DNA of 64,000 nt from Physella acuta (taxonomy: Eukaryota; Mollusca; Gastropoda; Physidae). Positions 23,523 through 37,016 of the stretch are shown here, in pieces. Every line of letters begins with the position of its first letter. Position 1 is the stretch's first letter. Position numbers and translations under genes: made by a program. Location: positions 1-64,000 of the forward strand of contig NW_026733778.1 in the NCBI RefSeq assembly GCF_028476545.1. The letters are read 5' to 3'. The notes under the pieces were generated by a model. That model saw nothing but the letters and a program-made list of their open reading frames with translations. It was not told the origin of the DNA and searched no databases.

Positions 23523-26266
23523 GGTCTTTGCTTAAACTTATCTCAATGATATTTGGCTTAATTCTCTACCAAACAACAGCTTCCCAACTTGTATTACAAG
23601 TTATAAAAGTAATAGTATTAACTTCCTTATTAAGGTTACTTCTGAGGAAAAATAACAGAAGAATTATTCCATGAAATTAACAGTTAACATTGTAAATGAA
23701 TTAGAATAAAAATACCACTAAAATACATGAGAGTTAAGTACTGAATTGACACTAGTGACAGTAATGGTAACACTACACTGGCTACACAGTAATTCTTGAA
23801 AACTGAATAACTATGCCTAGGCCTAATTAAATTATTTGATAATAATAATTCTATGAGATCTAGAATTACTTAACACAAAAACTGTGACAATTAAACTATA
23901 GTAATAAGGGATAAATAGGTATAAAGTATAAAAGGATGTCCGATAATATCATAATGGACTCTTCCAAAAACAAGTAATTTTTGGAAGAGTCTATTTTTTA
24001 AATGTTTTAGGTTGTTAGTAGTAGGGCCTATAGATTTATCATTTAGGGTTAGATGTATGTCAGGACTAGGGTTGTGGATAGATCTAGTATTGACATTAGC
24101 AAGTCATGTTTATTACTAGATCTATTCCTAGATTTAAGTAGGCCTACTAGTACTAAGTTAACTAACAGGTAACAGGGCTTAGGTTGGCTTAGGTCAGGAG
24201 GCCTATCTTACTTACTAACTTACTAAGTTATAAGTAGATCAAATCAAATACTATATAGAATATAATATTATTGACAAGTAACTAGAACTACTTACTTAAC
24301 TTACTACTAAACTTAGGTTTTAAAAAACTCTTAGGAAGTCTTCTTAGGTTACTTACTAAATTACTAATTTATTAATTTAAAATTTAAATTTAAGTGAAAT
24401 TTTAAGGCCTAAAGATTACTAAAGAAAATTAAAAAATTGTTGATGTGAAATTTATGCTAGGCCCTGTTCTCTTACCTATATTAGGGCCCTATAGTATTTT
24501 TAATTCCCTTTTTTTTTCTCACCAGTGATCAAATACAAATGCGAGTGATTCTGAATCATCACGAAATCAAGCGAATAGATTTTATTTTTATTTACCTTCC
24601 CAAATCAAACATCACATCATGATCGTTCATCAAGGAAAAAAAAAAGGAAACCTAAAAATTAGCTCCTCTAACTTCTATAGACGATGTTATAGTAAAAATG
24701 GCAATTAATACAAGCATTAAAGATACAGATATAGATCTATAGCCGAGTAATTATATGAGTTTTCACCAATGTTTAAATACCTCTAGTGTGCGATAACAAT
24801 TAGCAATCCACCTACTTTAGGAAACATTGTCAGCCATGACAGTGACGTCTAGACCATAACTAAGAGAAACTATTCGCTCAGTTGTGAAGAGTTAATGCCC
24901 CTTTTTTCTAGCAAAATACGAGTCAATTCACAGGTGGGGGGGGGGGGGGGGGGGGGCAGAAAGAGATAGATTTGTATGTAATTAAAAAAAAAAAAAAAAA
25001 AAACACTGCCCATTTTTTAAATTAATGGAGATTCCAATCTAATGCCTGTCTGGTTAGTTTGCGCAATCCATCCCCATTTAATTTGTTGTATGCCATAATA
25101 ATGTCAAGTTAAAAATGCCATATATCCCAACTTATTTCTTTGAAAATGGTGTCGCGAAGAGTGCTTGGCCTCCTCCCTTCCCCCTTTCCGGAGAAAAAAA
25201 AGGTTGTCCCGAACAAACCCTGAAATATGACATAAGTTAAGCTAAACGGAGTACGAAGGAGATGTGTGGATGCGTTCATAATCATTTATGCAAAAGTGTG
25301 ACTTCGCACCATCTGAACCCCCCCCCCCCTCATCACACACCCTACGAGTGTGAGTGTGACGTCATTTATGGACGAACCCTTGTCATCCTACAATCAACAC
25401 ACGAAAAAATATGTGAAAAAAAGCAACTGAGCATGTTAGACACTCCAGTTGTAAATTAAAACCAAGTAATCTTTACTTGACCTTAGGGTGAAGGCCATCA
25501 TCTAGATTTTCTTCAAGAATGGAATAAAGCAGCAACAAGCCTTAATTATAATAATTAAGCTGTGATCTAGGTGTTCTTGACTGGACAATACTGCTAATAG
25601 TTTTACAAATGTATTGCGGTTTCATAAAAATGTTGGAATTAGTCCTGTATTTTGCTTGAAAAATTGTTTTAATAGTGTATGAGATAGTATTCACTAGTAG
25701 TTGCTGGCAACACACACCAGTATAAGTGAGATCATACCACCCCCTTCCCTATGACGATTAGCCTAATGATCAAATGCCTAGACCAGAACCATAATTTTAA
25801 ATTTTAATTACCAGCTGAGATCAGAAAAGGTAGGTATTCTGGTGGTTAAATAAGCATGTGGTATGTTGCAGGATTTATTCAAAGGGCCACCCTTATTAAA
25901 TTGATGGTGCAGATCTGTGCATTTCCAACCTTATTTACTTAAAATTTTAAAAGGCATTGTCCCTCCCCTAATCTGTTTTTAATCAACCTTACATGATTGT
26001 TTCACTTTTCAGAAATTTGCAATGCACATGCTGTTTCACCTAATCAATATAAAAATATAAGTGATGTTGGGTATGTGCAATAAAGTGTATGCAACCTTTT
26101 AACTGTTTACTCTTGTATTATAATTACCATAGCAAATTACCACCAATCTATGATCTGCTTTAATTAGTATTATGTTTAAATTTAAACACAAAATAGAAGA
26201 CAACACACACAAAACAAGTACAGTGATTACAATTAAAAGAAAAAAATCAGTTTTATCACATGTTAC
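23523..26266. other. Interval between syntaxin start and H1 3' end
   Basis: It holds the syntaxin promoter/5' leader somewhere beyond 23523, simple tracts (G run near 24937-24956, A run near 24984-25004, C run near 25318-25329) and several gatctaga-type palindromic strings. No exon-like sequence was recognised. A plus-strand AATAAA near 26078 has no obvious partner gene. Confidence 0.5.
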
Positions 26267-26272
26267 TTTATT
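26267..26272 (-). terminator. Candidate poly(A) signal of the H1 gene
   Basis: Minus-strand AATAAA about 310 bases beyond the H1 stop codon. It is the nearest canonical signal I saw. Confidence 0.5.
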
Positions 26273-26579
26273 GGTCATGGATTCATACCACAACCTTGCA
26301 GATTGCAACATACCCCGAATAGGACATCATGTTAAAATAATGAGGATGAGAAAGCAGGCAATGGTGCATATGTAGGGCAAATATAACAATTGCTTGAACA
26401 TAATGGCATGATGATATGAGAAGGGTATGAAAATGAAATATATTACAAATGAAAGATGTCTGTCAGAAATCCACAATCCAGAGTGCTGCCACATCTGTTT
26501 ACATGTCCGTTAGTTGTCATAGAAATCTGGATGAAATAATTTATCGAGTCCTTTCTCAGTCAATTTTTATATCACACTT

Positions 26580-28269
26580 TTACTTTTCCTTTTTGGGTGC
26601 AGCTTTCTTTGCAGGCGCTGCTTTCTTTGGAGAGGCTTTCTTTTTGGGTGTTTTGGGCTTTTTAGGTTTAGCCGCAGCTGCTGGTTTAGGTGCCTTGGGT
26701 TTCTTAGCAGCAGCCTTCTTGGGAGATTTTGGCTTCTTGGCTGCAGCTGGCTTTTTGGCTGCTGGTGCGGCAGCAGGAGCAGCAGCTTTCTTTGCCTTGG
26801 GCTTTTTGGCTTTGGCTGGAGATTTAGGCTTGACAGCCTTTGGTTTCTCAGCCTTTTTAGGTGATTTAGCCTTTGGCTTGGCTTCTTCCTTGGCGCCAAT
26901 CTTGAATGAGCCAGATGCACCAACACCTTTGGACTGCTTCAAGTTTCCATTCTTGGCTCCAGCACGGAGAGCCATCTTCAAGTGGCTGTTGATGGTTTTC
27001 TCATCTTTTCCAACGTTGTAGTTTGCCATTATGTACTTAAGGATGGCCTGTCGTGAAGAACCACCTCGCTCTTTCAAGCTTGTGATAGCAGCCTGAAATT
27101 AAGGGAAAAAATATTATAACTTATTCTATGTATAATTAACAATAGCATTTTAATGCTAAATTCAAAATAATAATGCAGATCTAGATCTACGTGCAACACA
27201 GTGAAGACTGGAAACCACAATTAATAGAACCTTGTATAAAATAATACATTTTGGTTGCCAGATGTTTATTACATCAAAAAGTTTGATCCTCTGTATTTGC
27301 ATTATTTTAAAAACTTAATTATTCCTGTTACTAAATTAAATAGTACATTACTTGAAATTTCAGAGAGAAAAACTAATATAGTAATTATAGAAAAATCCCA
27401 TCGTAGCATATGCTTAAAACAGCCAATTCAAAATGAGGTGTATTGGAAAACCACAATGAACCAGTGACAACTAGATCTAGACCAGATTATCACTAAATTT
27501 GACTAAATCAAATATCAGAAAGAAATAGTACACAATTTTCTGTCTCAGAATATTAACTAGTTGATTTTACTTTAGTATACAATCTTTATTCAGGTACTAG
27601 ATATAATATAGATCTAATCTAGTATTTATATTTATGGAATCTAGATTTACCCCAAAAACATTTTTATTTTAAAACAAAAACAAATCTTCCACACAGCCTA
27701 TTAATTTTATTAGTAGTCTAGTAGTAGTACCCTGTATTAGTCACTGTAATACAGTATAGGCCTACTATAAATGAAATACTACCTAGATCTATAGTTGTTC
27801 AATAGTAACAAGGGATAGATAAAGATCTCTAGATCTAGTCTTAAAAATATTTGATTACATTGAGATCATCTCTAATATATTACTAATATAAGAAATAGCC
27901 AGAACTTAAAATAATTATTAGTAGTTAGACTAGTAGTAAAATAGAAGGCCTAATTATTAATTAATAATTAAGTGAATTAGTCTAGCTAGATTTATAATAA
28001 TTATTAATTATTATATTTTCCTAGATCTAGACTAGATCTAGAATAGATATAATTCTAAGTCTAGGTCACTCTACAACTGAATTTTAATTCAATTTTTCGT
28101 ATGGCGGAGAGCGGAGACATACCTTGATCATGTCGCAATATTTTGGATGGTTCGCTGGCTTCTTATTTTTTGGTTTACTGACTGCTGCTTTTTTCTTTGG
28201 AGCCTTAGCAGGAGCAGCCGTAGCTGGGGCATCAGCAGCCGGTGCAGCAACAGCAACTGGATCTTCCAT
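26580..28269 (-). CDS. Linker histone H1 with one intron
   Basis: Exons 28123-28269 (49 codons) and 26580-27092 (170 codons plus TAA) join in phase 0 to a 219-residue H1. The N-terminal tail is Ala/Pro/Lys-rich ([17 protein letters not shown]..., then [14 protein letters not shown]). The winged-helix globular domain continues after the intron as [21 protein letters not shown] and ends near GSFKIG. The last 100 residues are a Lys/Ala/Pro tail with many SPKK or SPAK-type motifs. It binds linker DNA at the nucleosome dyad. I chose ATG at 28269 because it gives the usual acidic MED start; an in-frame ATG at 28302 would add 11 atypical residues. No histone stem-loop was found past the stop; AATAAA lies at 26267-26272 on the minus strand. 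This suggests a replacement-type, polyadenylated H1. Cys in place of the usual Ser in the PKYSDMI segment is unusual. Confidence 0.93.
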
Positions 28270-30725
28270 TTTAATAGCTAAATGATATTTACTGTTCGAC
28301 AACTTGCTATTGCAACGATACGAACTGGTCGAGAGTCAAACGGGAAGTGTTCATATGCCAGCTGCGAGAGTTCATATAAGCTGGTGCGCGGACGTCCTAG
28401 AAAGCAAAAAGTTTGAAGATCCGCCAACCGTCGAGAAACTCGTTTGATTTTGCGCGTTTGTGCTTAGCCGCACGTTTAAAAAATTAATTTACAATTAATT
28501 GGTTTGAACAAACACTACTTTAATGGTTGCATTAGATTAAGGGGATGTTCTTTTAGTTATTCATATCAATATTTTCATGAGCGTTTAGATTGTTTATTTA
28601 AAATAAGCGATTTTCCAGGAGTATATCGCACACTAAGATACTGGGTGGTCTCATATAAACTTAAATTGTAAATTCAAAACTGCATATAAAATTAAATTAA
28701 TACTTAATTTTATTAAAATATACAACGATTAAGATTTCCACCGCTTATCTTCTTACAAAACTTTCACATTTCTTTCAAAATCGCGTAGAAACTTTTGGTT
28801 CATGAACACAAATTCTGATACTCGTCGCCATTTTCCCTAATTTAGTCTAAAATAATAGAGCAATAAAATATTTTATTTTGAAATAATTTCAACCGCGGTC
28901 GTTGTTTAAATAGCATCAAAATTACTATAGAGTCTGTGTGTTTCAGTTTTAATAGCTATTAATATATTGGTTGCCACACTGTATTAATATTTAATTGAAA
29001 ATTCACAGTACTATCGATAAGACCATCTTGGAAAACTACTCAAAATCATGGAGGATCTGCTTGACCTTTAGTGATCAATTTTAACAAAAATTTCTTCCCC
29101 AAACTGTTTTTTAGTGAAAAATTTTACGAATAAAGCAAAATAAAGATGCTTATAATGAATTTTAAAATCATATAAATTTGTTCAAATTGCTCAAGATATA
29201 TTTTTAACACAAATTTAGTCTACAGACCCTATCTACATCAAATCTAGGTCAGAGAGGTTGATATTTTTTTGCTTCAGCTTGGTAGCCTAAAGTATTAGGT
29301 TATTTCCATTCTATTTAGATGAACTAACAATCATGATTCATTTATGCATTAGAACTAAGCATTCTGTACTTTTTTAATCATTACATATTAAATTGGGAAG
29401 TATTTTACAGTTCTAAAATAAATATTTTTGTTGCTCGCAGGAAAGCACTGGGTAACAACTCGAACCTCGATCGTCTATCGCCATCTTCCTCAAGTTAATT
29501 TCATGTTCACACACCACCAAAAGAGGCTTTTTTTTCCTCTTGTAGGACAATGCTAATATTTGTTTTAATAATATCAATATTATTTCGAATATCCCTTCAT
29601 TTTATTGAAGTTTAAACACCATTTGGGTATATATTATCTTTATGCATTTAAAAGTAAAGCGACCAAAGGGTCAGCAATAGGAATATACCATGACGTCATT
29701 CGCCAGCGTTTGTTGATTACTTTTGCTGTTATTTTTATTGCTTATACAACTGTTTAAGCATGCACAAATGTTACTTTTAAAATACAAATGAAAGAGCCTT
29801 AAGAGGTTTACAAACTCATAAACATTTAAAGCAATATTTTGGTAATTTTCCCCCGTTACAATACGCGCATTGTTTGAATTTGCATGTTATTAAATTCTCA
29901 CTTTTTTCCGTGATCCCAGTTATAGCCATTTTTAGTAGATCTATATTCATTTATTTGATAATAATTATAGTTAAAATTTACAGTTCAGATGGGTCTAAAT
30001 ACAAGCCTTTTTCTCCATATTTAAATATACAATAGGTTAAATAAAAATTTATTTTTACCAACATTTAACATTTTACTCGTTTGCATCTACATTGTTTTGC
30101 CGAAAAATTTAGCGATTTTCTTTATTATTTCTGCAGATGTGAATTTAAAGTTATCCAGACCTACCCTTTAAGTTTCAGTGGGACAACAACACAATTATTA
30201 GTTTTAATTACACGATAGAATCTAGATCTAGTAAAATCTAGAACGAGATCTATAAGCCTGGGCCTTGGCTTATTCAATATTCTTTAAAGAATCTTTCAAA
30301 TTATTTGCTGGCCAATTGTTTTTGTTACATTCAAATTAAACAACCATTTTGGGTAATATACACAAATTTTTTTTTATTTAACTTTAAATTATTAGTAAAA
30401 TATACTGTGATTTACATATAATTTGAATAAAAAACGCGTAAAGCAAGTCCGAAAATTATCTTTAAAGCGGAGACAACTCGAAAAAAACAACAGTTTACAT
30501 TATGTTTGGCGCTTTCACGGATTACATCCCATGGCCAGTGTTTACTTATTCTAATACCGTATAGTATAGCTTTAGTTTCTAAGGGGTTTCTGGAAACATT
30601 ACGTGGCTTATTTTAAAAGAAAATATAGACATATAGATTATAGAGCAGTTAACTTATATCTTAGACCTTCGAGAAATTTATAAAACTACTTTTGTCTATT
30701 TAACTATCCTAACTAGCAGACATTG
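28270..30725. other. Upstream flank of H1, no gene recognised
   Basis: AT-rich non-coding sequence. On the minus strand about 190 bases upstream of the H1 ATG there is AAGCACAAA, one base off the AAACACA-type H1 box. That is weak support for a promoter element. Nothing else was recognised to 30.7 kb. Confidence 0.4.
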
Positions 30726-30729
30726 TGCA

Positions 30730-31055
30730 CATATAATAATTAAAAATAAAACAACAAAGGGGGTGTTTAATCAGGTATTAATATAAAAATAATATAATAT
30801 TGCCTTCTAACCAGATATTAATCTAAAATTAATGTAACTTAATAATATTCAGAAATTATAATACAATTAAATTAAATTTGTCTTATATTCATTGATATAA
30901 AATTGGTATAACATTACCTTATACCCAGAAATTAATATTAAAGTAATATAACTTTACCGCACACCCAGAAATTAACACAAAATTAATAGAACTTTGGATT
31001 ATACCCAGAAATTAACATAACACTAATATAACCTTGCTTTTTACCCAGAAACTCT
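30730..31055. repeat. Degenerate 50-60 bp tandem repeat
   Basis: Units built on acccagaaattaa, cataaaattaatat and aacttt recur about six times, increasingly regular toward the right end. Confidence 0.75.
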
Positions 31056-31108
31056 GTTAAGCTCAAGGGTTGAGTTAAAGTGTGTCATATTATGTAAAGT
31101 AGTCCGCG

Positions 31109-31292
31109 CAGTAGCGTAGCGAGAGGGGGGGGGGGGCATATGTCCACGGGCGCCGACCTTAGGGGGCGCCAAAATGGGTTTGAAAAATAAATTGAAAGTT
31201 TGAGGGGGGTGCACATTGAAAGTTTGAGGGGGGGGGGGGGTGCAAATCGAAAAGTTTGTCCCTGTGCGCCGGGAAGGGTCGCTACGCCTCTG
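31109..31292. mobile_element. hAT-like MITE family A, copy 3
   Basis: Ends cagtagcgtagcgag and tcgctacgcctctg; perfect 8-bp duplication agtccgcg at 31101-31108 and 31293-31300. It contains about two units of the gtgcaaatcgaaagtttgag motif and G runs, and is otherwise more diverged than copies 2, 4 and 5. Confidence 0.88.
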
Positions 31293-31939
31293 AGTCCGCG
31301 TTAAATAGGAACCTGCTGAAAGCATTCTTCGACGGATAAAATCAAACATCTTTTCCGAACATACTAATAATACTGATGCTGTCTACCCATACCTCATGTA
31401 GCACAATATAACCAGCCAATAAACCACCCCTACCCCATGTGTGTGGTAGCGTTACAAGTGGGGAGTGGGGAGGTGTGCACGGCATCTTGTGATTCATATG
31501 CACAGTCCAGGAAAAGCTACACTATGTTTTCAATATCGATATTAGACAGATTGAATTCTTCGTTCTTTCACTCACTTCAACTTTTTTAGCGTAAAGGATT
31601 TTCTGGCCCATCAAAATGTTAAATACATAATTAATTATTCTGATGTTTAACTGCGAGGGGATATAACTTTCTAAAGTCCCGCTATGGAATCCAGTTTTAA
31701 AATTATCCTTTTTAAAAACGCGATTCTCTCCCTTAGAAAAAACTGCCAGCTGTGTAATTTTTTATGAAGCTACTAAAAATAAATTAGCTTAATTTACGTA
31801 TTTAGCCCATGATCAAACGTTTCCTGCTAACTCAACAAAATGTTCTACTTTTCATTTGAGCATCCAACTCCTAAAGATTCCTTTTTGACGATGTTTTACA
31901 TATTTGTTTTCAATTTTTTTTTTAGTGTGAGATTTTATT

Positions 31940-32602
31940 TCAATTTTTTAGCGCATTTTCCTTACACGAATTGCGATTAACTCGTCATTTCTGGATGGAT
32001 GGATGGATGTGTGTCCGCAGCTTTAATTCGTATCTCCTCCTCAACGAAGCAATATCGACGACTAGTTCCAAAAAGCTAATATGTTAAGCAAGTTCCGAGG
32101 ATGATTGTGGGCCAAAAAATTCCCGGAATTCCTTCCTGGATTTCCCGGAAAAGCCAAAAAACCTCGGAAAAAATGCAGTTTTTGGCCCATATCTCGGCAA
32201 CCAGACCACTTAGCGACTTGAAACATTTACCAATCGATTCCTGCCATAATTTAGAACAATATTGCCGAAGAAAGTTTTCAAAAATATCCTTTCGTTCGGT
32301 CACAAAAATTAATTAAGAACAAATAAGTTTAAATTTATAGGATGATATTTACTACTTTACTTTTTTAAACTGAGCATCGTGTAGGCCTACTCGTTAAAAT
32401 AAAACTATTTCCGTTGATATTGGTTAATATAGTTGTCTTTTTTAGCGCAATTTCCATACTGGTTTCTATTTTGTTTTGAATTATTAAAACTACTTGTGTT
32501 GCATTATTTATTTGCTGAATATATGATTTATCTCGATTTAAAATTGTTATGGATACCATAAGGAAATTGCGCTTAAATTGTCACTAGACTTTTTATTAAC
32601 TT
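31940..32602 (-). mobile_element. Dispersed repeat C, copy 2, inverted relative to copy 1
   Basis: Carries the same core as 20582-21175 on the opposite strand, including cctttcgttcggtcac and the gcgcttaaattgtcactag end. An extra copy of the agcgcaatttccatactgg end near 32436 shows that it is compound or partly duplicated. Unclassified. Confidence 0.7.
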
Positions 32603-32639
32603 GTTTAGTTAAATGAATGGTTAATTAGGGTTAAAAAGT

Positions 32640-33931
32640 ATTCAGGTACAAATTGACGATCGCGACAAGGTGGGTGGGAGGGGGGTGGACACCATGAGGT
32701 GCCGCACCGGGTGACACCCGACCTAGCGACGCCGCTGTTACAGAGCAATATGTATGTAGTTTATAGGCTATTAAAAGTACCAGCTATACAATACATCGTA
32801 ATATTTCACATGTGATGAGGTTCAGGTTAGAAATTTTACAGTAGAATATGAAAGGAATGCAGATTCGTTTCGTGGCATAGTCATGTGTTGAAATCGCCAG
32901 TATATTTTAACACTTGAAAATAGTCAAGCGACACTGAACAAAAGCATTGAACTTTACAATATGAATTGAAACGGATTTGAAAATAGGCTGATTGTTGTTG
33001 TAGTAATAGATATTGAGGTTGCCGAAATCACACATGACTTTTGAAAAAAAAATTCCACGGGGCTCCCGCCCCCCCCCCCCCCCCCCCTTTCCACACATCT
33101 CCCTCAGTATACATCCCTCACCCACCCGCTCTGATCCGCCTATGCAAATTTTAAAGACTACAAAACTCACGTGTCTACACTTATCCAATATTTAATTAGT
33201 CATAATTAGTTAATAAGTGGTGTGGCACCCCCCACCAGCTTCGCCTTTCTTTTTCAGGAGACAAGATGTTGACTCACATGAATATTTACTTTAGATTCGC
33301 TACCATAGCTGTGTGCCAAGTTTGACCATCTATGAAATTCTCTCTTTCCCTCTCCCTTTCTTTCTTTCTCTCACTACTCTTTCTCTCATACACTCACATT
33401 CTCTCCGCACATTACCCAAAAACTCTCCAAACTTAAATAGAAATGTATTTATTAAAAAAAAAAAGCAATGTGTGTATGATGAGGGTGGGTTGGGGGGGGG
33501 GGGGGGGGGGGGGGGGCGTGTGCGAATTTTCCAGAAATGACATCATGCCCCTGGAAGTGCAAACAGACTGTGTGTGACCTAACCGATTTTTCTCGCGGAG
33601 AGAGCTCTGCTAGGCAGGTCACGGTGACCCTCGAAAACAAAAGTGCATTTTATCTCATGGAGACGTTTGAAAAACGATTGAGCAGGGCGGTAGCTGGGCG
33701 GGGGAAGGGGGGGGGGGGGGGGGGGCTGGATGGACGATTTGTATGTCCCAGGGAGCAGTATAGAGGGTGACTGGGGTTCAATGTGATGTATAATTGATAC
33801 AAGTTTTTCGTCTGGGATAAACTCGAACCGCTGGCAACCGCATCAATCAAGGACCACAACTCAATCAGAGTTCGGTGGAAGTCGGTCTGCGCTGCTCTGG
33901 TCTTCTGGCCTGTGTCAATGTGAGGAAAAAA
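32640..33931. other. Interval without a gene
   Basis: Contains a degenerate family A-type end near 32705-32748 (cctagcgacgccgctg), C run 33069-33087, CT-rich tract 33340-33410, and G runs at 33490-33516 and 33707-33726. No coding exon recognised. Confidence 0.5.
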
Positions 33932-35362
33932 ACAATCCTCAATCACTTTCTTCTAACAATCCTCCATCACTTTCTTCTAACAATCCTCCATCACTTTCTT
34001 CTATCAATCCTCCATCACTTTATTCTAACAATGCTCCATCACTTTCTTCTAACAATCCTCCATCACTTTCTTCTAACAATCCTCCATCACTTTCTTCTAA
34101 CAATCCTCCATTACTTTCTTCTAACAATCCTCCATTACTTTCTTCTAACAATCCTCCATTACTTTCTTCTAACAATCCTCAATCACTTTCTTCTAACAAT
34201 CCTCCATTACTTTCTTCTAACAATCCTCCATTACTTTCTTCTAACAATCCTCCATTACTTTCTTCTAACAATCCTCAATCACTTTCTTCTAACAATCCTC
34301 CATCACTTTCTTCTAACAATCCTCCATTACTTTCTTCTAACAATCCTCCATTACTTTCTTCTAACAATCCTCCATTACTTTCTTCCAACAATCCTCCATC
34401 ACTGTCTTCTAACAATCCTCCATTACTTTCTTCTAACAATCCTCCATTACTTTCTTCTAACAATCCTCCATCATTTTCTTCTAACAATCCTCCATTACTT
34501 TCTTCTAACAATCCTCCATCATTTTCTTCTAACAATCCTCCATCATTTTCTTCTAACAATCCTCCATCACTTTCTTCTAACAATCCTCCATCACTTTCTT
34601 CTAACAATCCTCAACCCTTACATTCTAACAATCCGCCATCACTTTCTTCTAACAATCCGCCATCACTTTCTTCTAACAATCCTCCATCACTTTCCTCTAA
34701 CCATCCTCCATCACTTTCTTCTAACAATCCTCCATCACTTTCTTCTAACAATCCTCCATCACTTTCTTCTAACACTCCTCCATCATCCATCACTTTCTTC
34801 TAAGAATCCTCCATCACTTTCTTCTAACAATCCTCCATCACTTTCTTCTAACAATCCTCCATTACTTTCTTCTAACAATCCTCCATTACTTTCTTCTAAC
34901 AATCCTCCACCACTTTCTTCTAACAATCCTCCATCACTTTCTTCTAACAATCCTCCATCACTTTCTTCTAACAATCCTCCATTACTTTTTTCCAACAATC
35001 CTCCATCACTATCTTCTAACAATCCTCCATCACTTTCTTCTAACAATCCTCTATCACTTTCTTCTAACAATCCTCAATCACTTTCTTCTAACAATCCTCC
35101 ATTACTTTCTTCTAACAATCCTCAATCACTTTCTTCTAACAATCCTCCATTACTTTCTTCTAACAATCCTCCATCACTTTCTTTTAACAATCCTCCATCA
35201 CTTTCTTCTAACAATCCTCCATCACTTTCTTTTAACAATCCTCCATCACTTTCTTCTAACAATCCTCCATCGCTTTCTTCTAACAATCCTCCATCACTTT
35301 CTTGTAACAATCCTCCATCACTTTCTTCTAACAGTCATCCACCCTCTCATTCTAACTATCCA
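33932..35362. repeat. 24-bp minisatellite, about 60 units
   Basis: The unit is caatcctccatcactttcttctaa with point variants (ccatta, tcaatc, tctattct). One irregular unit near 34785-34800 shifts the triplet register. The strand bias is extreme: plus strand C/T/A, minus strand G/A/T. Because 24 is divisible by three, it stays open in several frames on both strands. Confidence 0.97.
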
Positions 35363-35478
35363 GTACCATCTTCTCCACACAAAAAATAAAATAAAAAATC
35401 CTGCACTTTTCATAATATGGTCATGGTCCAGAAAAGCTTTTTCGTTTGACAATATTCATTGTATATTCGTTTTGTATC

Positions 35479-35628
35479 CAGTGTTTCTTTTAGACTTGTT
35501 TCCCGGGGGGGGGGGGGGGGGGGCGGACACCGTAAAGAGTATATATTTTCTATATAAATTCCCATTTTCATTTCGTTTTGGGGGGGGGGGGGGGGCGGGC
35601 AGCGAAGAGATGCCTGGAAGAAACTCTG
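35479..35628. mobile_element. hAT-like MITE family B, copy 3
   Basis: Ends cagtgtttcttttagac and tgcctggaagaaactctg; flanks tttgtatc (35471-35478) and tgtgtatc (35629-35636) agree at 7 of 8. Two long G runs enclose a short AT-rich centre. Confidence 0.82.
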
Positions 35629-35639
35629 TGTGTATCTTA

Positions 35640-36172
35640 GGAACGTGCTCATTTTTTCACTTCTAATAGTTATAGGTCACTGTTGTGGGATTAAGTGTGG
35701 GGGGAAAAACGTATGGAGACGTGTGGACATCTACAAAATTTAAGAGTACTCCTATAGTGTGTGTGTGGAAGGTGGGGGGGGGGGGGGGGGTGGCAGATCA
35801 ACTTTCACTACAAACAAACATATGTACAATCTATTTTATGCGTGGCGGTTCTCTGAATCGACTTTATACAATGTAATAATAATATTATTTTTCTAAACCA
35901 CCATGTAGCTTACAGGGAACATTTGTGAAACCCACTTTATGCATGAAATATAAATCACCCGCTTTGTTGGTAAAAATGAAAACTAAATAGACGTACGAAA
36001 TCTCTATTTTATTATTTCCATGACAATTATGAGGCATATGTTAAAACTTGCAACCTTGGACACATGCAGGGGACATGTGTACTGAAATCATAGGCGTCGG
36101 CCAATACAATGTTGCTTTCATTGGGAGTGTGCCAGGGACATTTGATTATAAAAGTGTTTTAATATCAGTGAC
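35640..36172. other. No gene recognised
   Basis: Holds a G run at about 35775-35790; otherwise AT-rich non-coding. Confidence 0.5.
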
Positions 36173-36180
36173 GCCATTAG

Positions 36181-36367
36181 CAGTGGCGTAGGCAGGGGGG
36201 TGTTAGGGGGGTCATAACCCCCACCCCCATAGACCCCTCGGTATATATAAAAAGTATGAGGGGGGGTGCAAATCGAAAGTTTGAGGGGGGGGGTGCAAAT
36301 CGAAAGTTTGTCCCCGGGTAAAAATTGGAACCCCCCCCCCCTTGAGACGATCCTGGCTACGCCACTG
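36181..36367. mobile_element. hAT-like MITE family A, copy 4 (inverted)
   Basis: Ends cagtggcgtaggcagg and cctggctacgccactg; perfect 8-bp duplication gccattag at 36173-36180 and 36368-36375. It has two gtgcaaatcgaaagtttg units and a very short TA stub (tatatata) where copies 1 and 2 have long tracts. Confidence 0.9.
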
Positions 36368-37016
36368 GCCATTAGGTTGGGTGTCAATGGGTGCGGCTAT
36401 TAAAGGGATCACAAATGTTCCTCCTTAACAACAGTTACTAGAGTTATACATATTTTGATTACCTTTATTTATCTCCCGTTTCGGCTTTCGTTGACATTTT
36501 CCTTTAAAGTCTTGTCTCGGATTTCGTCGAGTTAGCCGGAAGTAAAATCTAGGTCAATGAGACCTGCGTGAAAAAAAATTATGTTTAGGATTCTGTTCGG
36601 GTTAGGTTCAGGTCGTGAATGAGAAACACCTTGTAAGGGTTAGTGACTGACTCAGATTGTCCCACGTCCATGATGCTACCAAATATTGATTTTGGGAACT
36701 AGACGGGTTTGTATTAGAGGATGTAGATCTAGATGAGCTGGTATTTAAGCACAATGAGCAACCCACCATCAAAGAGCTGCAGGGAATTCTTCACAAAGTT
36801 TTCTCAGACGGTAGATGAGACGACTAGGAAAGAACCCCCTTAGAAGGTGCGTTCTTCAGCGATGAAGACTATTTTATTTTTATCCAAAAGGTGTTACATA
36901 AAATCGTTTGTGGAGTTAAATTTCCCAGACTCAAGCCGGTAGGGATCCCAATGATATTTTGTTCGATTTTAGAGAAACATTTTAATTTAGGCACATTTTA
37001 CAATTTATGGAAAGTC

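Noticed and set aside
33875-35389. 504-codon open frame on the plus strand
   Set aside because: It is the 24-bp minisatellite; a period divisible by three keeps frames open on both strands, and the register shift midway swaps the repeated peptide.
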